Shown here: piece after piece, positions 10,691-19,000 of the stretch
Layout of the letters: the number at the start of each line of letters is the position of its first letter
How positions within the stretch are numbered: the first letter of the stretch is position 1
From: Streptomyces sp. ATexAB-D23
GTDB lineage: Bacteria > Actinomycetota > Actinomycetes > Streptomycetales > Streptomycetaceae
Length of the DNA stretch: 64,000 nucleotides
Direction: 5' to 3'
Assembly: GCF_000373645.1 (NCBI RefSeq)
Contig: NZ_KB892005.1
Location: 774-64,773 of the forward strand
Position numbers and translations under genes: made by a program
Notes under the pieces: generated by a model
What the model was told of the DNA's origin: nothing
Databases searched by the model: none
Seen by the model: the letters and a program-made list of their open reading frames with translations, nothing else

Positions 10691-11662
10691 CGTCGTGTGC
10701 GGGGTCTGTGCGACGCCCGTACGGACGAGGAGGGCGCCGAGGTGGGTGCGGCTGGTGGCGCCGAGGGTCCGCATGAGCTTGGCGATGTGCGCGCGGCAGG
10801 TGCGGACGCTGATGCCGAGGGTGCGGGCGACGGCCTCGTCCTGGTTTCCCTCGACGAGCAGGCGCGCGATGCTCTGCTGGACGGCGGTGACGGGTGCGCC
10901 GGGCACGGCGGTGGGCAGCGGCTCGCTGAACGGTGTGGCGCGGGCCCAGAGGACGTCGTACAGCTGCGCCAGGTAGCGGACGAGCGCGGGGTGGCGGATC
11001 TCCAGGGCGGCGCTGCGGTCGGGGGTGGCGGGCAGGTAGGCGATCTTGCGGTCGAAGATCATGAGGCGGTCGACCGCCTGCTCCACCGTGCGGACCTGGA
11101 GGAGGTCGCCGGGCAGCCGTTCCAGATACGCCTTGAGCCCCGGGCCGTAGCGCGCCGAGTGCTGGTAGATGTGGCGCAGCCGGACGTTCCGCTCGACGGT
11201 GGGCAGGGTGCTGGACAGCGCCACCCGGAGCATCTCGGGTGAGCGGGTGCTGCCGGGCTGGAGGGTGAGGATCTCGTCGTTCGCCTCCTCCAGGGCGGCG
11301 CTGATGGCCGCCTGGATGGTGGACTGCCCGGCGACGACGGTGATGGCGAGGTCCGCGGGCCGGTCGGTGAGCGCGTCGAGCGCCCCCAGCGTCCGGGCCG
11401 GACGGCCGGCGGTCCGTACCTGCTCCAGGATGTCCCGGGCCAGGGGATGCAGCAGCTGTGCCAGGGCCGCCGACGGCGGTACGGGGCGCAGCCACTGGCC
11501 GTTTGCGGGGTCGGGCGCGAGCAGGGCGTGGTCGGTGAGGCAGGGCACGTGGGCGGCGGCGGAGCGGGCGACGCGGCCGTGGGACAGGGCCTGGGTGTAG
11601 AGGCCGACGGCCTCGTCGCACAGCGCGTGGCCGCTGTGGCCGTGTCCGGGTGACGGGGGCAT
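10658..11662 (-). CDS. LuxR-type HTH regulator with PLD/TrmB-like sensor region (copy 4)
   Basis: A 334-aa protein starting at ATG 11662, which overlaps the TAA of the preceding copy by one base. The N-terminal half starts with a helical region containing VARSAAAHVPCL and WLRPVPPSAALAQLL. The centre resembles the phospholipase-D-like, TrmB-type effector region (RLRHIYQHSARY, then LMIFDRKIAYLP and ALEIRHPALVRYL). The C-terminus is a LuxR helix-turn-helix (LGISVRTCRAHIAKLMRTLG). There is no receiver domain, so an unknown ligand or partner probably signals to it. It is the last gene of a three-gene operon of paralogues and has a short Thr/Pro-rich tail. Target genes are unknown. Confidence 0.8.
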   Translation of the reverse strand: MPPSPGHGHSGHALCDEAVGLYTQALSHGRVARSAAAHVPCLTDHALLAPDPANGQWLRPVPPSAALAQLLHPLARDILEQVRTAGRPARTLGALDALTDRPADLAITVVAGQSTIQAAISAALEEANDEILTLQPGSTRSPEMLRVALSSTLPTVERNVRLRHIYQHSARYGPGLKAYLERLPGDLLQVRTVEQAVDRLMIFDRKIAYLPATPDRSAALEIRHPALVRYLAQLYDVLWARATPFSEPLPTAVPGAPVTAVQQSIARLLVEGNQDEAVARTLGISVRTCRAHIAKLMRTLGATSRTHLGALLVRTGVAQTPHTTTRPAMPGTPG

Positions 11663-12630
11663 TACCGGGCGGGCTCCGCGAGGTCGGAGCGGACGAGGAG
11701 GGCGCCGAGGTGGGTGCGGCTGGTGGCGCCGAGGGTCCGCATCAGCCGGGAGATGTGGGCGCGGCAGGTGCGGACGCTGATGCCGAGCTTCTCGGCGACC
11801 GCCTGGTCCGCGTACCCCTCGACGAGGAGGCGGGCGATGCTGAGCTGTACGGCGGTGGCCGGGGCTCCGGGGACCGCGGTCGGCAGGCTCTCGGTGAAGG
11901 GCGTGGCCACGGCCCATAGCGTCTCGTAGACGTCCGCGAGGTAGCGGACGAGGGCGGGGTGGCGGATCTCCAGCGCGGTACTGCTGTCGGGGTCGGCGGG
12001 GATGTAGGCGGTCTCGCGGTCGAAGATGAGGAGGCGGCCGACGCTCTGTTCCATCGTGCGGATCTGGAGGCGGCCGGAGGGGATCTCCGTCAGGTACTCC
12101 CTGAGCCGGGGGCTGTAGCGCGCCGGGTGCTGGTAGAGGTGCCTGAGCCGTCCTCCCGCCGCGATGACGTACTCGGCGTTCGCCAGGCCCTGCCGCATGT
12201 TGGTGGCCATGCGGTTGCCGCCGGGCTGGGCGGTCAGCACTTCCTCCCGGGCCGACCGCGAGGCGTTGCGGAGCGCCGCGCGGATCCTGTCCCGCCCTTC
12301 GAGCACGGTGATCGAGCGGTTGGGGTCGTCACCGGCCGTCGCGGCCAGCGGCATCAGCGACCGGGTCAGCGCGGTGGCCAGCCGCAGGCGCGCGTCGATC
12401 TCCCGGCTGAGGGGGTCCAGCAGCCGGGCCAGGGCAGCGGACGGTGGTACGGGGCGCAGCCACGCGGCGTCCCGCGGATCGGGCAGGAGCAGGGCGAGGC
12501 CGACGAGGCAGGGGGCCGGTCCGAGGGCGCTGCGGGCGATGCGGCCGGCGGTGAGGGCCTCCGTGTAGAGGGTGAGGCCGGGCTCGCACAGCTCCCGCTC
12601 GCCGTGGGGGTGCGGCGCCGGTCCGGTCAC
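11662..12630 (-). CDS. LuxR-type HTH regulator with PLD/TrmB-like sensor region (copy 3)
   Basis: A 322-aa paralogue of its three neighbours. The GTG start at 12630 overlaps the upstream stop in a GTGA junction, so translation is coupled. It has the same order: N-terminal segment with IARSALGPAPCL and WLRPVPPSAALARLL, central ITVLEG, then RLRHLYQHPARY and LLIFDRETAYIP, and a C-terminal HTH (LGISVRTCRAHISRLMRTLG). The HTH is nearly identical between copies 3 and 4 while the N-terminal halves differ more, as expected if all copies bind similar DNA but sense different things; that reading is inference. Confidence 0.8.
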   Translation of the reverse strand: MTGPAPHPHGERELCEPGLTLYTEALTAGRIARSALGPAPCLVGLALLLPDPRDAAWLRPVPPSAALARLLDPLSREIDARLRLATALTRSLMPLAATAGDDPNRSITVLEGRDRIRAALRNASRSAREEVLTAQPGGNRMATNMRQGLANAEYVIAAGGRLRHLYQHPARYSPRLREYLTEIPSGRLQIRTMEQSVGRLLIFDRETAYIPADPDSSTALEIRHPALVRYLADVYETLWAVATPFTESLPTAVPGAPATAVQLSIARLLVEGYADQAVAEKLGISVRTCRAHISRLMRTLGATSRTHLGALLVRSDLAEPAR

Positions 12631-13607
12631 TTCCCGGCGCCTTCCACGATGCCGGACTGGACGAGGAGGGCGCCGAGGTGGGTGCGGCTGGTGGCGCCGA
12701 GGGTCTGCATGAGCTTGGAGATGTGGGTGCGGCAGGTGCGGACGCTGATGCCGAGCTTGCGGGCCACGATCTGGTCGGCGTTCCCCTCGGCGAGGAGCCG
12801 GGCGACGCTCAGCTGGGCGGTGGTGACCGAGGTGTGGGGCGCGGTGGCCTGGAGGGGGGCCGAGAGCGGTTTGGCCTGGGCCCACAGCACTTCGTACACC
12901 TGGATCAGGTAGCGGACGAGGGCGGGGTGGCGGATCTCCAGGGCGACGTCGCGGTCGGCGCTGGCGGGGATGAAGGCCACGGTGCGGTCGAAGACGAAGA
13001 GGCGCTCGACGGTCTGCTCGATGGTGCGGACCTGGATGTGGCCGGCCGGAACCTCTTGCAGGTACGCCTTGATGGCGGGGCTGTAGCGGGCCGGGTGCTG
13101 GTAGATGTGGCGCAGCGTCACCCCCCGGTCGGCCATGGCCTGGGCGCGGCCCAGCGCCTTCTTGAGCTGGTCGACGGGCCGGCTGCCGCTGGGCTGGAGG
13201 GTCAGGACCTCCTCCCGCGCGCCGTCCGTGGCGTTCTGGATGGCCGCGTCGATCAGCGGGATGCCTTCGAGGACGGTGATGGCGAGGTTGGGGTCGGTGC
13301 TGGCGACGGAGGCCAGGGGGGCCAGGGAGTCGGCCAGGGCGGCGGAGAGCCTGATGCGCTCGTGGATCTCCCGGGTGACGGGTTGCAGCAGGTGGGCGAG
13401 GGCCGCGGAGGGCGGCACCGGGCGCATCCAGGCGTTGTCCTGCGGGTCGGGGTGGACGAGCGCCAACTCGGTGAGACAGGGGGCGGGTTCCAGCGCGGTC
13501 CGGGGTACGCGTCCCGCGCTGAGCGCCTCGGTGTAGATGCTGACGGCCGCTGCGCACAGTTCGAGGTCTCCGTGCGGGTGGTGCGCTATGTCCTCGTCCT
13601 TGCCCAT
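12627..13607 (-). CDS. LuxR-type HTH regulator with PLD/TrmB-like sensor region (copy 2)
   Basis: A 326-aa protein starting MGKDEDIAHHPHG at ATG 13607, with GGGGGGTCA upstream as ribosome binding site. It is the first gene of the three-copy operon (13607 to 10658). It has the shared blocks VPRTALEPAPCL, VPPSAALAHLL, ITVLEGIPLIDAA, LRHIYQHPARY, LFVFDRTVAFIP and ALEIRHPALVRYL, then the HTH with LGISVRTCRTHISKLMQTLG. A 190-bp spacer separates it from copy 1, so the operon may have its own promoter. No signal peptide or membrane helix is seen, so it should be cytoplasmic. Confidence 0.8.
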   Translation of the reverse strand: MGKDEDIAHHPHGDLELCAAAVSIYTEALSAGRVPRTALEPAPCLTELALVHPDPQDNAWMRPVPPSAALAHLLQPVTREIHERIRLSAALADSLAPLASVASTDPNLAITVLEGIPLIDAAIQNATDGAREEVLTLQPSGSRPVDQLKKALGRAQAMADRGVTLRHIYQHPARYSPAIKAYLQEVPAGHIQVRTIEQTVERLFVFDRTVAFIPASADRDVALEIRHPALVRYLIQVYEVLWAQAKPLSAPLQATAPHTSVTTAQLSVARLLAEGNADQIVARKLGISVRTCRTHISKLMQTLGATSRTHLGALLVQSGIVEGAGK

Positions 13608-13796
13608 TCGTGACCCCCCACTTTTGGCAGTGCAGCAAGATGAAGGTGGTGGAAGCGTAATCCCCGGGGCAGTGTGGACGTGCCGGGGGAGCCGGGAACT
13701 TCCCCGGCCGATCCAGGGCGTGGCCACGCTTCTCCCCCGTTGGGTGGCCGTGCCCTGCCGGCCCGGGGGGTGGGGATCTCATGGGGCCCGGCCCGG

Positions 13797-14780
13797 TCAG
13801 GAGTCCTGTTCGAGGATTCCTGACCGGGCGATCAAGTAGCCGAGCTGGGCCCGGCTGTTGCTGCCGAGCGCGGCGGCGAGTTTGGCGACGTGCGCCCGGC
13901 AGGTGCGGACGTTCATGCCGAGGCGGCGGGCGATCGAGTCGTCCACATGGCCCTCGATGAGCAGCTGGGCGATGGAGTACTGGACTCCGCTGATGCCCAG
14001 CGGTATCGGCTCGTACTTGATCTCCTCGCGGAGCGGAGCGGCGCGTTTCCAGAGTTGCTCGAACACGTTGGCCAGGTACTCGACGAGTCCGGGATGGCGC
14101 AGTTCCAGGGCGACTTGCCGGTCGTCCTGGGCGGGGATGAAGGCCACCGTCCGGTCGAACACGATCAGGCGCTCGACGAGTTCCTCAAGCGTGCGGATCT
14201 CCACGTTGCTGTCGGCCATGCGTTCCGCGTACGCGAGTGTGCTGGGGCTGTGCCGCACGGTGTGCTGGTAGAGGGTGCGCATCCGGACGCCTCGCTGGAC
14301 GACGGAGAGGCCGCGGTCCAGCGACTTGCTCAGGCGGTCCTCGATGCGGCCGCCGCCGGGCTGGACGGTGAGGACCTCGGTGCGGCACTCCGCGGTGGCC
14401 TGGTCGAGCGCGGCGTTGATGCGGTTGACGCCCTCCAGCACGGTGATCGCGTGGGTGACCGGAGGGCCCTGCGTACTGATGTCCATGAATGGCTCGAACG
14501 ATTCGGTCAGCTGAACCGAATGCTTGCGGCGTTCCAGGATCTCCCGCTCCAGCGGATGGAGGTGCTGAGCCAGGGCAACCGAAGGGGGGACTGGTCGGAG
14601 CCATGCCGGGTCGTCCGGATCGGGGTGCAGGAGGGCGAAATCTATGAGGCAGGGTGCCGGTTCGATGTCGGCCCGCGCTATACGCCCCAGACGCAACGCA
14701 CTGGCGTAAAGACGCGCCCCGGCCTGGCAAAGTTCGGTGATCCCATGAGGATGTGCCGGATTGGTGCTTTTTGTGGCCAT
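13797..14780 (-). CDS. LuxR-type HTH regulator with PLD/TrmB-like sensor region (copy 1, divergent from the peptide gene)
   Basis: A 327-aa protein begun at ATG 14780 (MATKSTNPAHPHG), with GGGGTGA a few bases upstream. The longer frame to 14888 would run through a palindrome and is less likely. It is the most divergent of the four: the HTH reads LGMNVRTCRAHVAKLAAALG and the effector block MRTLYQHTVRHSP with LIVFDRTVAFIP. It is transcribed away from the DIGWT peptide gene, sharing about 110 bp of intergenic DNA that contains a perfect 7-bp-arm palindrome 16 bases upstream of its start. The arrangement suggests it controls itself and the peptide gene; this is inference. Confidence 0.8.
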   Translation of the reverse strand: MATKSTNPAHPHGITELCQAGARLYASALRLGRIARADIEPAPCLIDFALLHPDPDDPAWLRPVPPSVALAQHLHPLEREILERRKHSVQLTESFEPFMDISTQGPPVTHAITVLEGVNRINAALDQATAECRTEVLTVQPGGGRIEDRLSKSLDRGLSVVQRGVRMRTLYQHTVRHSPSTLAYAERMADSNVEIRTLEELVERLIVFDRTVAFIPAQDDRQVALELRHPGLVEYLANVFEQLWKRAAPLREEIKYEPIPLGISGVQYSIAQLLIEGHVDDSIARRLGMNVRTCRAHVAKLAAALGSNSRAQLGYLIARSGILEQDS

Positions 14781-14795
14781 ATCTTCACCCCCCAG

Positions 14796-14815
14796 GTTCC
14801 TGAACATACAGGAAC
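14796..14815. promoter_or_regulatory. palindromic operator candidate in the divergent regulator/peptide promoter
   Basis: GTTCCTG-N6-CAGGAAC is a perfect inverted repeat between the start of regulator copy 1 (14780) and the peptide gene (14891). Its position just upstream of the regulator start fits autoregulation and possibly control of the peptide operon. No matching repeat was found by eye before the three-copy operon at 13607. Confidence 0.5.
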
Positions 14816-14890
14816 ATGATGCATCTCCTCGGTGGTGCTTGCGTGCCCCTGTAAGACATCGTCTTTGGTGCGGGGGAGAAGAATCCACAA

Positions 14891-15172
14891 GTGAGGACGA
14901 AGCCGACTATGTATAAGCGAATGCTTCGCTCGGCGCTTGCCGCCTCGTTCGTTGCGGCCCTGGGTATAGGGCTGTTGGGCGGCAGCGGCTTTGGGCAGGG
15001 CGGCGATGGGGCTGTCGCTGCCGGGGACATCGGCTGGACCGTTTCGCCCGCCAAGTCGGACATCGGATGGACCGCCTCGGCTGACGGGTCGGACATCGGC
15101 TGGACCATTCTGCCCACCGGCTCGGACATCGGCTGGACCACTGCGCCGGCCGGTTCCACCGCAGTCGCATGA
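14891..15172 (+). CDS. secreted 93-aa peptide with four DIGWT 11-residue repeats
   Basis: The frame starts at GTG 14891 (GGGGGAGAAG upstream); ATG 14909 or 14921 are alternatives. Residues 8-31 form a basic-then-hydrophobic signal sequence (YKRMLRSALAASFVAALGIG). Residues 46-89 are four exact 11-residue repeats, each DIGWT followed by a variable stretch and ending in Ser: DIGWTVSPAKS, DIGWTASADGS, DIGWTILPTGS, DIGWTTAPAGS. On DNA the period is 33 bp (15026-15157), with synonymous differences between units, so protein selection rather than fresh duplication is likely. It has no cysteine. ATGA overlap couples it to the next gene. I do not recognise the family; a secreted signal, a peptide precursor or a surface ligand are possible. 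Confidence 0.72.
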   Translation: MRTKPTMYKRMLRSALAASFVAALGIGLLGGSGFGQGGDGAVAAGDIGWTVSPAKSDIGWTASADGSDIGWTILPTGSDIGWTTAPAGSTAVA

Positions 15173-15489
15173 CCACCCCACCGGACGACCGGACCTTCCG
15201 GCGCGAGATGGCGACCGCCTACCGGTCAGGGTGGCATTTCATCGATCTCGTCACGGCGCTGCCCCGCCGTGGTGACTCGTTGATGGTCACTCTGTTCGGC
15301 GACCCGGTCGTCGTCGCCCGGGAGGACGACGGCGAGGTCCGGGCCTACCGATGCCTGCGCAAGCCGCGGGGTGCGCCGCAGCCGGTGCGCTGCGCCATCC
15401 GGTACGACATGATTTTTGTGAACCTCGCACAGCGTGACCACCAGCTGTTCGAACCCGAAGCCATTTCCGCCACCCCCCGCAGTGCCTGA
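15169..15489 (+). CDS. small Rieske-fold-like protein with Arg at both His ligand positions
   Basis: A 106-aa protein coupled to the peptide gene by an ATGA overlap. The segment WHFIDLVTALPRRGDSLMV, then FGDPVVVAREDDGEVRAYRC, resembles the beginning of the Rieske [2Fe-2S] domain of ring-hydroxylating oxygenases, and the C-terminal VNLA strand also fits. Where a Rieske protein has CxH...CxxH, this one has CLR...CAIR, that is C-x-R-x10-C-x2-R. Either it binds no cluster or an unusual Cys/Arg-ligated one. There is no signal peptide, so it is probably cytoplasmic. The Rieske resemblance is by eye and moderate; the coupling to the peptide is clear. Confidence 0.6.
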   Translation: MTTPPDDRTFRREMATAYRSGWHFIDLVTALPRRGDSLMVTLFGDPVVVAREDDGEVRAYRCLRKPRGAPQPVRCAIRYDMIFVNLAQRDHQLFEPEAISATPRSA

Positions 15490-15530
15490 GCGATCCCCCG
15501 TCGTTCCACGTCGCTCAGTCACTCCCCCAC

Positions 15531-15571
15531 ACAGCGGCGCCACCGTGACCTGAACACGGTGGCGCCGTTGT
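15531..15571. terminator. bidirectional terminator after the peptide operon
   Basis: Arms 15531-15547 and 15555-15571 are complementary over 17 bases with one G-U pair, with loop ACCTGAA, and lie between converging genes. Confidence 0.8.
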
Positions 15572-15588
15572 GCTGTGCCCGGACGCGC

Positions 15589-15993
15589 TCAGCCGCGGCC
15601 GAGAGCCCGGTCGAGGGTGATCTCGATGACGACCCGGTCGGGGTTGGGTGACGGCACCCGGTCGTAGCGCTCGGTGTGGCGGCGTACCGCCTCCGCGACC
15701 CGCTCCGGGTCGGTGCTGATCCGGGCCACGCCCTCCAGGGTCGCCCAGCGGCGGCGGTGCACCTGGCACGCCGCGACGCGGGCGCCGTCCGGGCCGGCGG
15801 CCAGGATGTTGGCGACCTTGCGGCTGTGCTTGTTGGTGATGACGCGGGCGAGACCGGCCTCGGGGTCGTAGGTCACGCACACCGGCACCACGTGCGGGGT
15901 GCCGTCGGGGCGGACCGTGGTGAGCGTGCACACGTGGTTCTCACGCCAGAACGCGAGGTACTCGGGGCCGGGATGGTGTACGTCGACTGCCAT
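15589..15993 (-). CDS. PPOX-class flavin/F420-binding protein
   Basis: A 134-aa single-domain split-barrel protein of the pyridoxamine-5'-phosphate-oxidase-like superfamily. It begins [16 protein letters not shown] and contains the characteristic [18 protein letters not shown] strand pair and the [14 protein letters not shown] turn. Such small actinobacterial proteins commonly bind F420 or FMN and act as reductases, but the cofactor cannot be assigned here. The ATG at 15993 is preferred over an upstream extension because it begins the conserved domain. It converges on the peptide operon and diverges from clpB. Confidence 0.8.
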   Translation of the reverse strand: MAVDVHHPGPEYLAFWRENHVCTLTTVRPDGTPHVVPVCVTYDPEAGLARVITNKHSRKVANILAAGPDGARVAACQVHRRRWATLEGVARISTDPERVAEAVRRHTERYDRVPSPNPDRVVIEITLDRALGRG

Positions 15994-16085
15994 GGGCCAC
16001 AGCGTAGGCGGGGCGCGACGCGCTGCGGTGGCGGGTACCCGGGGCGGCGGTTTCACTCGGAGGAGGGGCGGAGGCGGGGTTTCGC

Positions 16086-16143
16086 CTTGAGTGGAACGGG
16101 CTCAACTCTGTGCGCGAGCAGCCTTGAGTGGAATAGACTCAAC
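16086..16143 (+). promoter_or_regulatory. pair of HAIR (HspR) operators upstream of clpB
   Basis: CTTGAGT-N7-GCTCAAC (16086-16106) and CTTGAGT-N7-ACTCAAC (16123-16143) sit 70-127 bp upstream of the clpB start, 37 bp apart. Both match the HspR consensus with one or two changes in the second half. They place clpB in the same regulon as the dnaK operon. Confidence 0.85.
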
Positions 16144-16212
16144 TTTGTACACGTTGACCGTGGCAGACCAGACGACAACGGACCCCGTCATCGCGAGGAG
16201 GAGACAGCGCAC

Positions 16213-18807
16213 GTGGACGCCGAGCTGACCAACAGGAGCCGGGACGCCATCAACGCGGCCACCAGCAGGGCCGTGAAGGACGGCCACCCCGATCTGACCC
16301 CGGGGCATCTGCTGCTCGCGCTGCTTTCGGGCGAGGACAACGAGAACCTCATCGATCTGCTGGCCGCCGTCGACGCGGACCAGATCGCCGTGCGCACCGA
16401 GACTGAACGGCTCCTCGGCGCGCAGCCCAGCGTGACCGGGTCGACCGTCGCACCGCCCCAGCCCAACCGGGAGACGCTGGCCGTCATCGCGGACGCCGCG
16501 CAGCGCGCCAAGGAGCTGGGCGACGACTACATCTCCACCGAGCACCTGCTGATCGGGATCGCCGCGAAGGGCGGCCGCGCCGGTGAGATCCTCGACGGGC
16601 AGGGGGCCAGTGCGAAGAAGCTGCTGGACGCGTTCGAGAAGAGCAGGGGAGGGCGACGGGTGACCACTCCCGACCCGGAGGGCCAGTACAAGGCCCTGGA
16701 GAAATTCGGCACGGACTTCACCGCGGCGGCCCGCGAGGGCAAGCTCGACCCGGTCATCGGGCGCGACCAGGAGATCCGCCGCGTCGTCCAGGTGCTCTCG
16801 CGGCGCACCAAGAACAACCCGGTGCTCATCGGTGAGCCCGGCGTCGGCAAGACCGCCGTGGTCGAAGGGCTCGCCCAGCGCATCGTCAAGGGCGACGTGC
16901 CGGAATCCCTGAAGAACAAGCGGCTCGTCTCGCTGGACCTGGGCGCCATGGTCGCGGGCGCGAAGTACCGCGGCGAGTTCGAGGAGCGCCTGAAGACCGT
17001 CCTGTCCGAGATCAAGGAGAGCGACGGCCAGATCATCACGTTCATCGACGAGCTGCACACCGTCGTGGGCGCGGGCGCCGGCGGCGACTCCGCCATGGAC
17101 GCGGGCAACATGCTCAAGCCGATGCTGGCCCGCGGCGAGCTGCGGATGGTCGGCGCCACCACCCTGGACGAGTACCGCGAGCGGATCGAGAAGGACCCGG
17201 CCCTGGAGCGCCGCTTCCAGCAGGTGCTGGTGGCGGAGCCGTCCGTGGAGGACACCATCGCGATCCTGCGCGGACTCAAGGGGCGGTACGAGGCCCACCA
17301 CAAGGTGCAGATCGCGGACGCCTCACTGGTCGCCGCCGCGACCCTGTCCGACCGCTACATCACCTCCCGTTTTCTGCCCGACAAGGCCATCGACCTCGTC
17401 GACGAGGCGGCCTCCCGGCTGCGCATGGAGATCGACTCCTCGCCCGTCGAGATCGACGAACTCCAGCGCTCCGTCGACCGGTTGCACATGGAGGAGCTGG
17501 CCCTCAGGAACGAGAGCGACGCCGCCTCCAAGCAGCGTCTGGAGAAGCTGCGCCGCGACCTCGCCGACAAGGAGGAGGAGCTGCGCGGCCTCAACGCCCG
17601 CTGGGAGAAGGAGAAGCAGGGCCTCAACCGGCTCGGTGAGCTGAAGGAGCGCCTGGACGACCTGCGCGGCCAGGCCGAACGCGCCCAGCGCGACGGCGAC
17701 TTCGACACCGCGTCCAAGCTTCTGTACGGGGAGATCCCCGGCCTGGAGCGCGAGCTGGCCGAGGCCGCCGAGGCCGAGGAGGAAGCGGCGAAGGAGCCCA
17801 AGGAGACCCTGGTCAAGGAGGAGGTCGGCCCGGACGACATCGCCGATGTGGTGGGTGCCTGGACCGGCATCCCGGCCGGCCGCCTGCTGGAGGGCGAGAC
17901 GCAGAAGCTGCTGCGCATGGAGGCGGAGCTGGGCAAGCGCCTCATCGGGCAGACCGAGGCCGTCCAGGCCGTGTCGGACGCGGTACGCCGTACCCGCGCC
18001 GGTATCGCCGACCCGGACCGCCCCACCGGCTCGTTCCTCTTCCTCGGGCCGACCGGTGTCGGCAAGACCGAGCTGGCGAAGGCCCTCGCGGACTTCCTCT
18101 TCGACGACGAGCGGGCCATGGTCCGCATCGACATGAGCGAGTACAGCGAGAAGCACAGCGTCGCCCGCCTGGTCGGCGCCCCGCCCGGATACGTCGGCTA
18201 CGAGGAGGGCGGCCAGCTCACGGAGGCGGTCCGCCGCCGCCCGTACAGCGTGGTCCTGCTGGACGAGGTCGAGAAGGCCCACCCCGAGGTCTTCGACATC
18301 CTGCTCCAGGTCCTGGACGACGGCCGGCTCACCGACGGGCAGGGCCGGACGGTGGACTTCCGCAACACCATCCTGATCCTGACGTCCAACCTCGGCAGCC
18401 AGTTCCTCACCGACCCGCTGACCAAACCGGAGGAGAAGAAGCGGCAGGTCCTGGAGGTCGTCCGGGCCTCCTTCAAGCCGGAGTTCCTCAACCGGCTGGA
18501 CGACCTGGTGGTCTTCTCGGCCCTGTCCGGCGACGAGCTGACGCACATCGCGGGGCTCCAGATCGACCGGCTCGCGGCGCGCCTCGCCGACCGCAGGCTC
18601 ACCCTGGAGGTCACCCCAAAGGCCCTGGCCTGGCTCGCGGAGGAGGGCAACGACCCGGCGTACGGCGCCCGGCCGCTGCGCCGCCTCATCCAGACGGCGA
18701 TCGGCGACCGGCTGGCCAAGGAGATCCTGGCGGGCGAGGTCAAGGACGGCGACACGGTCCGCGTGGACCGGTTCGAGGACGGTCTGATCGTCGGCTCGAC
18801 GGCGTGA
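16213..18807 (+). CDS. clpB: ATP-dependent disaggregase ClpB
   Basis: A hexameric AAA+ chaperone that extracts proteins from aggregates with DnaK-DnaJ-GrpE. The 864-aa product starts [13 protein letters not shown] at GTG 16213, eight bases after GAGGAGGAGAC; the longer open frame upstream is rejected because it covers the HAIR operators. Residues 1-145 are the Clp N domain. NBD1 has GEPGVGKT at about 207. The middle domain coiled coil follows (about 400-520, Lys/Glu-rich). NBD2 has GPTGVGKT at about 612 and IDMSEY downstream. It lacks the IGF-type ClpP-docking loop expected of ClpA/C/X, as is normal for ClpB. Confidence 0.97.
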   Translation: MDAELTNRSRDAINAATSRAVKDGHPDLTPGHLLLALLSGEDNENLIDLLAAVDADQIAVRTETERLLGAQPSVTGSTVAPPQPNRETLAVIADAAQRAKELGDDYISTEHLLIGIAAKGGRAGEILDGQGASAKKLLDAFEKSRGGRRVTTPDPEGQYKALEKFGTDFTAAAREGKLDPVIGRDQEIRRVVQVLSRRTKNNPVLIGEPGVGKTAVVEGLAQRIVKGDVPESLKNKRLVSLDLGAMVAGAKYRGEFEERLKTVLSEIKESDGQIITFIDELHTVVGAGAGGDSAMDAGNMLKPMLARGELRMVGATTLDEYRERIEKDPALERRFQQVLVAEPSVEDTIAILRGLKGRYEAHHKVQIADASLVAAATLSDRYITSRFLPDKAIDLVDEAASRLRMEIDSSPVEIDELQRSVDRLHMEELALRNESDAASKQRLEKLRRDLADKEEELRGLNARWEKEKQGLNRLGELKERLDDLRGQAERAQRDGDFDTASKLLYGEIPGLERELAEAAEAEEEAAKEPKETLVKEEVGPDDIADVVGAWTGIPAGRLLEGETQKLLRMEAELGKRLIGQTEAVQAVSDAVRRTRAGIADPDRPTGSFLFLGPTGVGKTELAKALADFLFDDERAMVRIDMSEYSEKHSVARLVGAPPGYVGYEEGGQLTEAVRRRPYSVVLLDEVEKAHPEVFDILLQVLDDGRLTDGQGRTVDFRNTILILTSNLGSQFLTDPLTKPEEKKRQVLEVVRASFKPEFLNRLDDLVVFSALSGDELTHIAGLQIDRLAARLADRRLTLEVTPKALAWLAEEGNDPAYGARPLRRLIQTAIGDRLAKEILAGEVKDGDTVRVDRFEDGLIVGSTA

Positions 18808-18822
18808 GCGGAGCGCACATGT

Positions 18823-18880
18823 CCGTAACCGGAACCCGCCCGCGCCCGTAACCGGAACCCGCACGGCGTAACCGGAGTGC
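18823..18880 (+). repeat. three GTAACCGGA direct repeats after clpB
   Basis: CCGTAACCGGAACCCGC occurs at 18823-18839 and 18846-18862, and a third partial unit (GCGTAACCGGAGTGC) at 18866-18880. The repeats lie just past the clpB stop and about 120 bp before the next start. They may be remnants of local duplication or a binding array; nothing else supports a function. Confidence 0.5.
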
Positions 18881-19000
18881 CCGAGGCCCCTTTCCCCGCC
18901 GGCCGGATATCAGCTTGTGGCGGATCGGGGCCTCGCGGGCTTGCCATGCCCCGCCCGGGATGGGAGAGGATGGCAGCCAACCGCACGAAGGGAAATTACG

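Noticed and set aside
11662..13782. A single 706-codon minus-strand frame joining two regulators
   Set aside because: The upstream half is Arg/Pro nonsense in that phase; the real copies have their own starts at 12630 and 13607.
15676..16212. N-terminal extension of ClpB in the same frame
   Set aside because: It covers the HAIR operators and the divergent PPOX gene; the GTG at 16213 has a strong RBS and starts the conserved Clp N domain.
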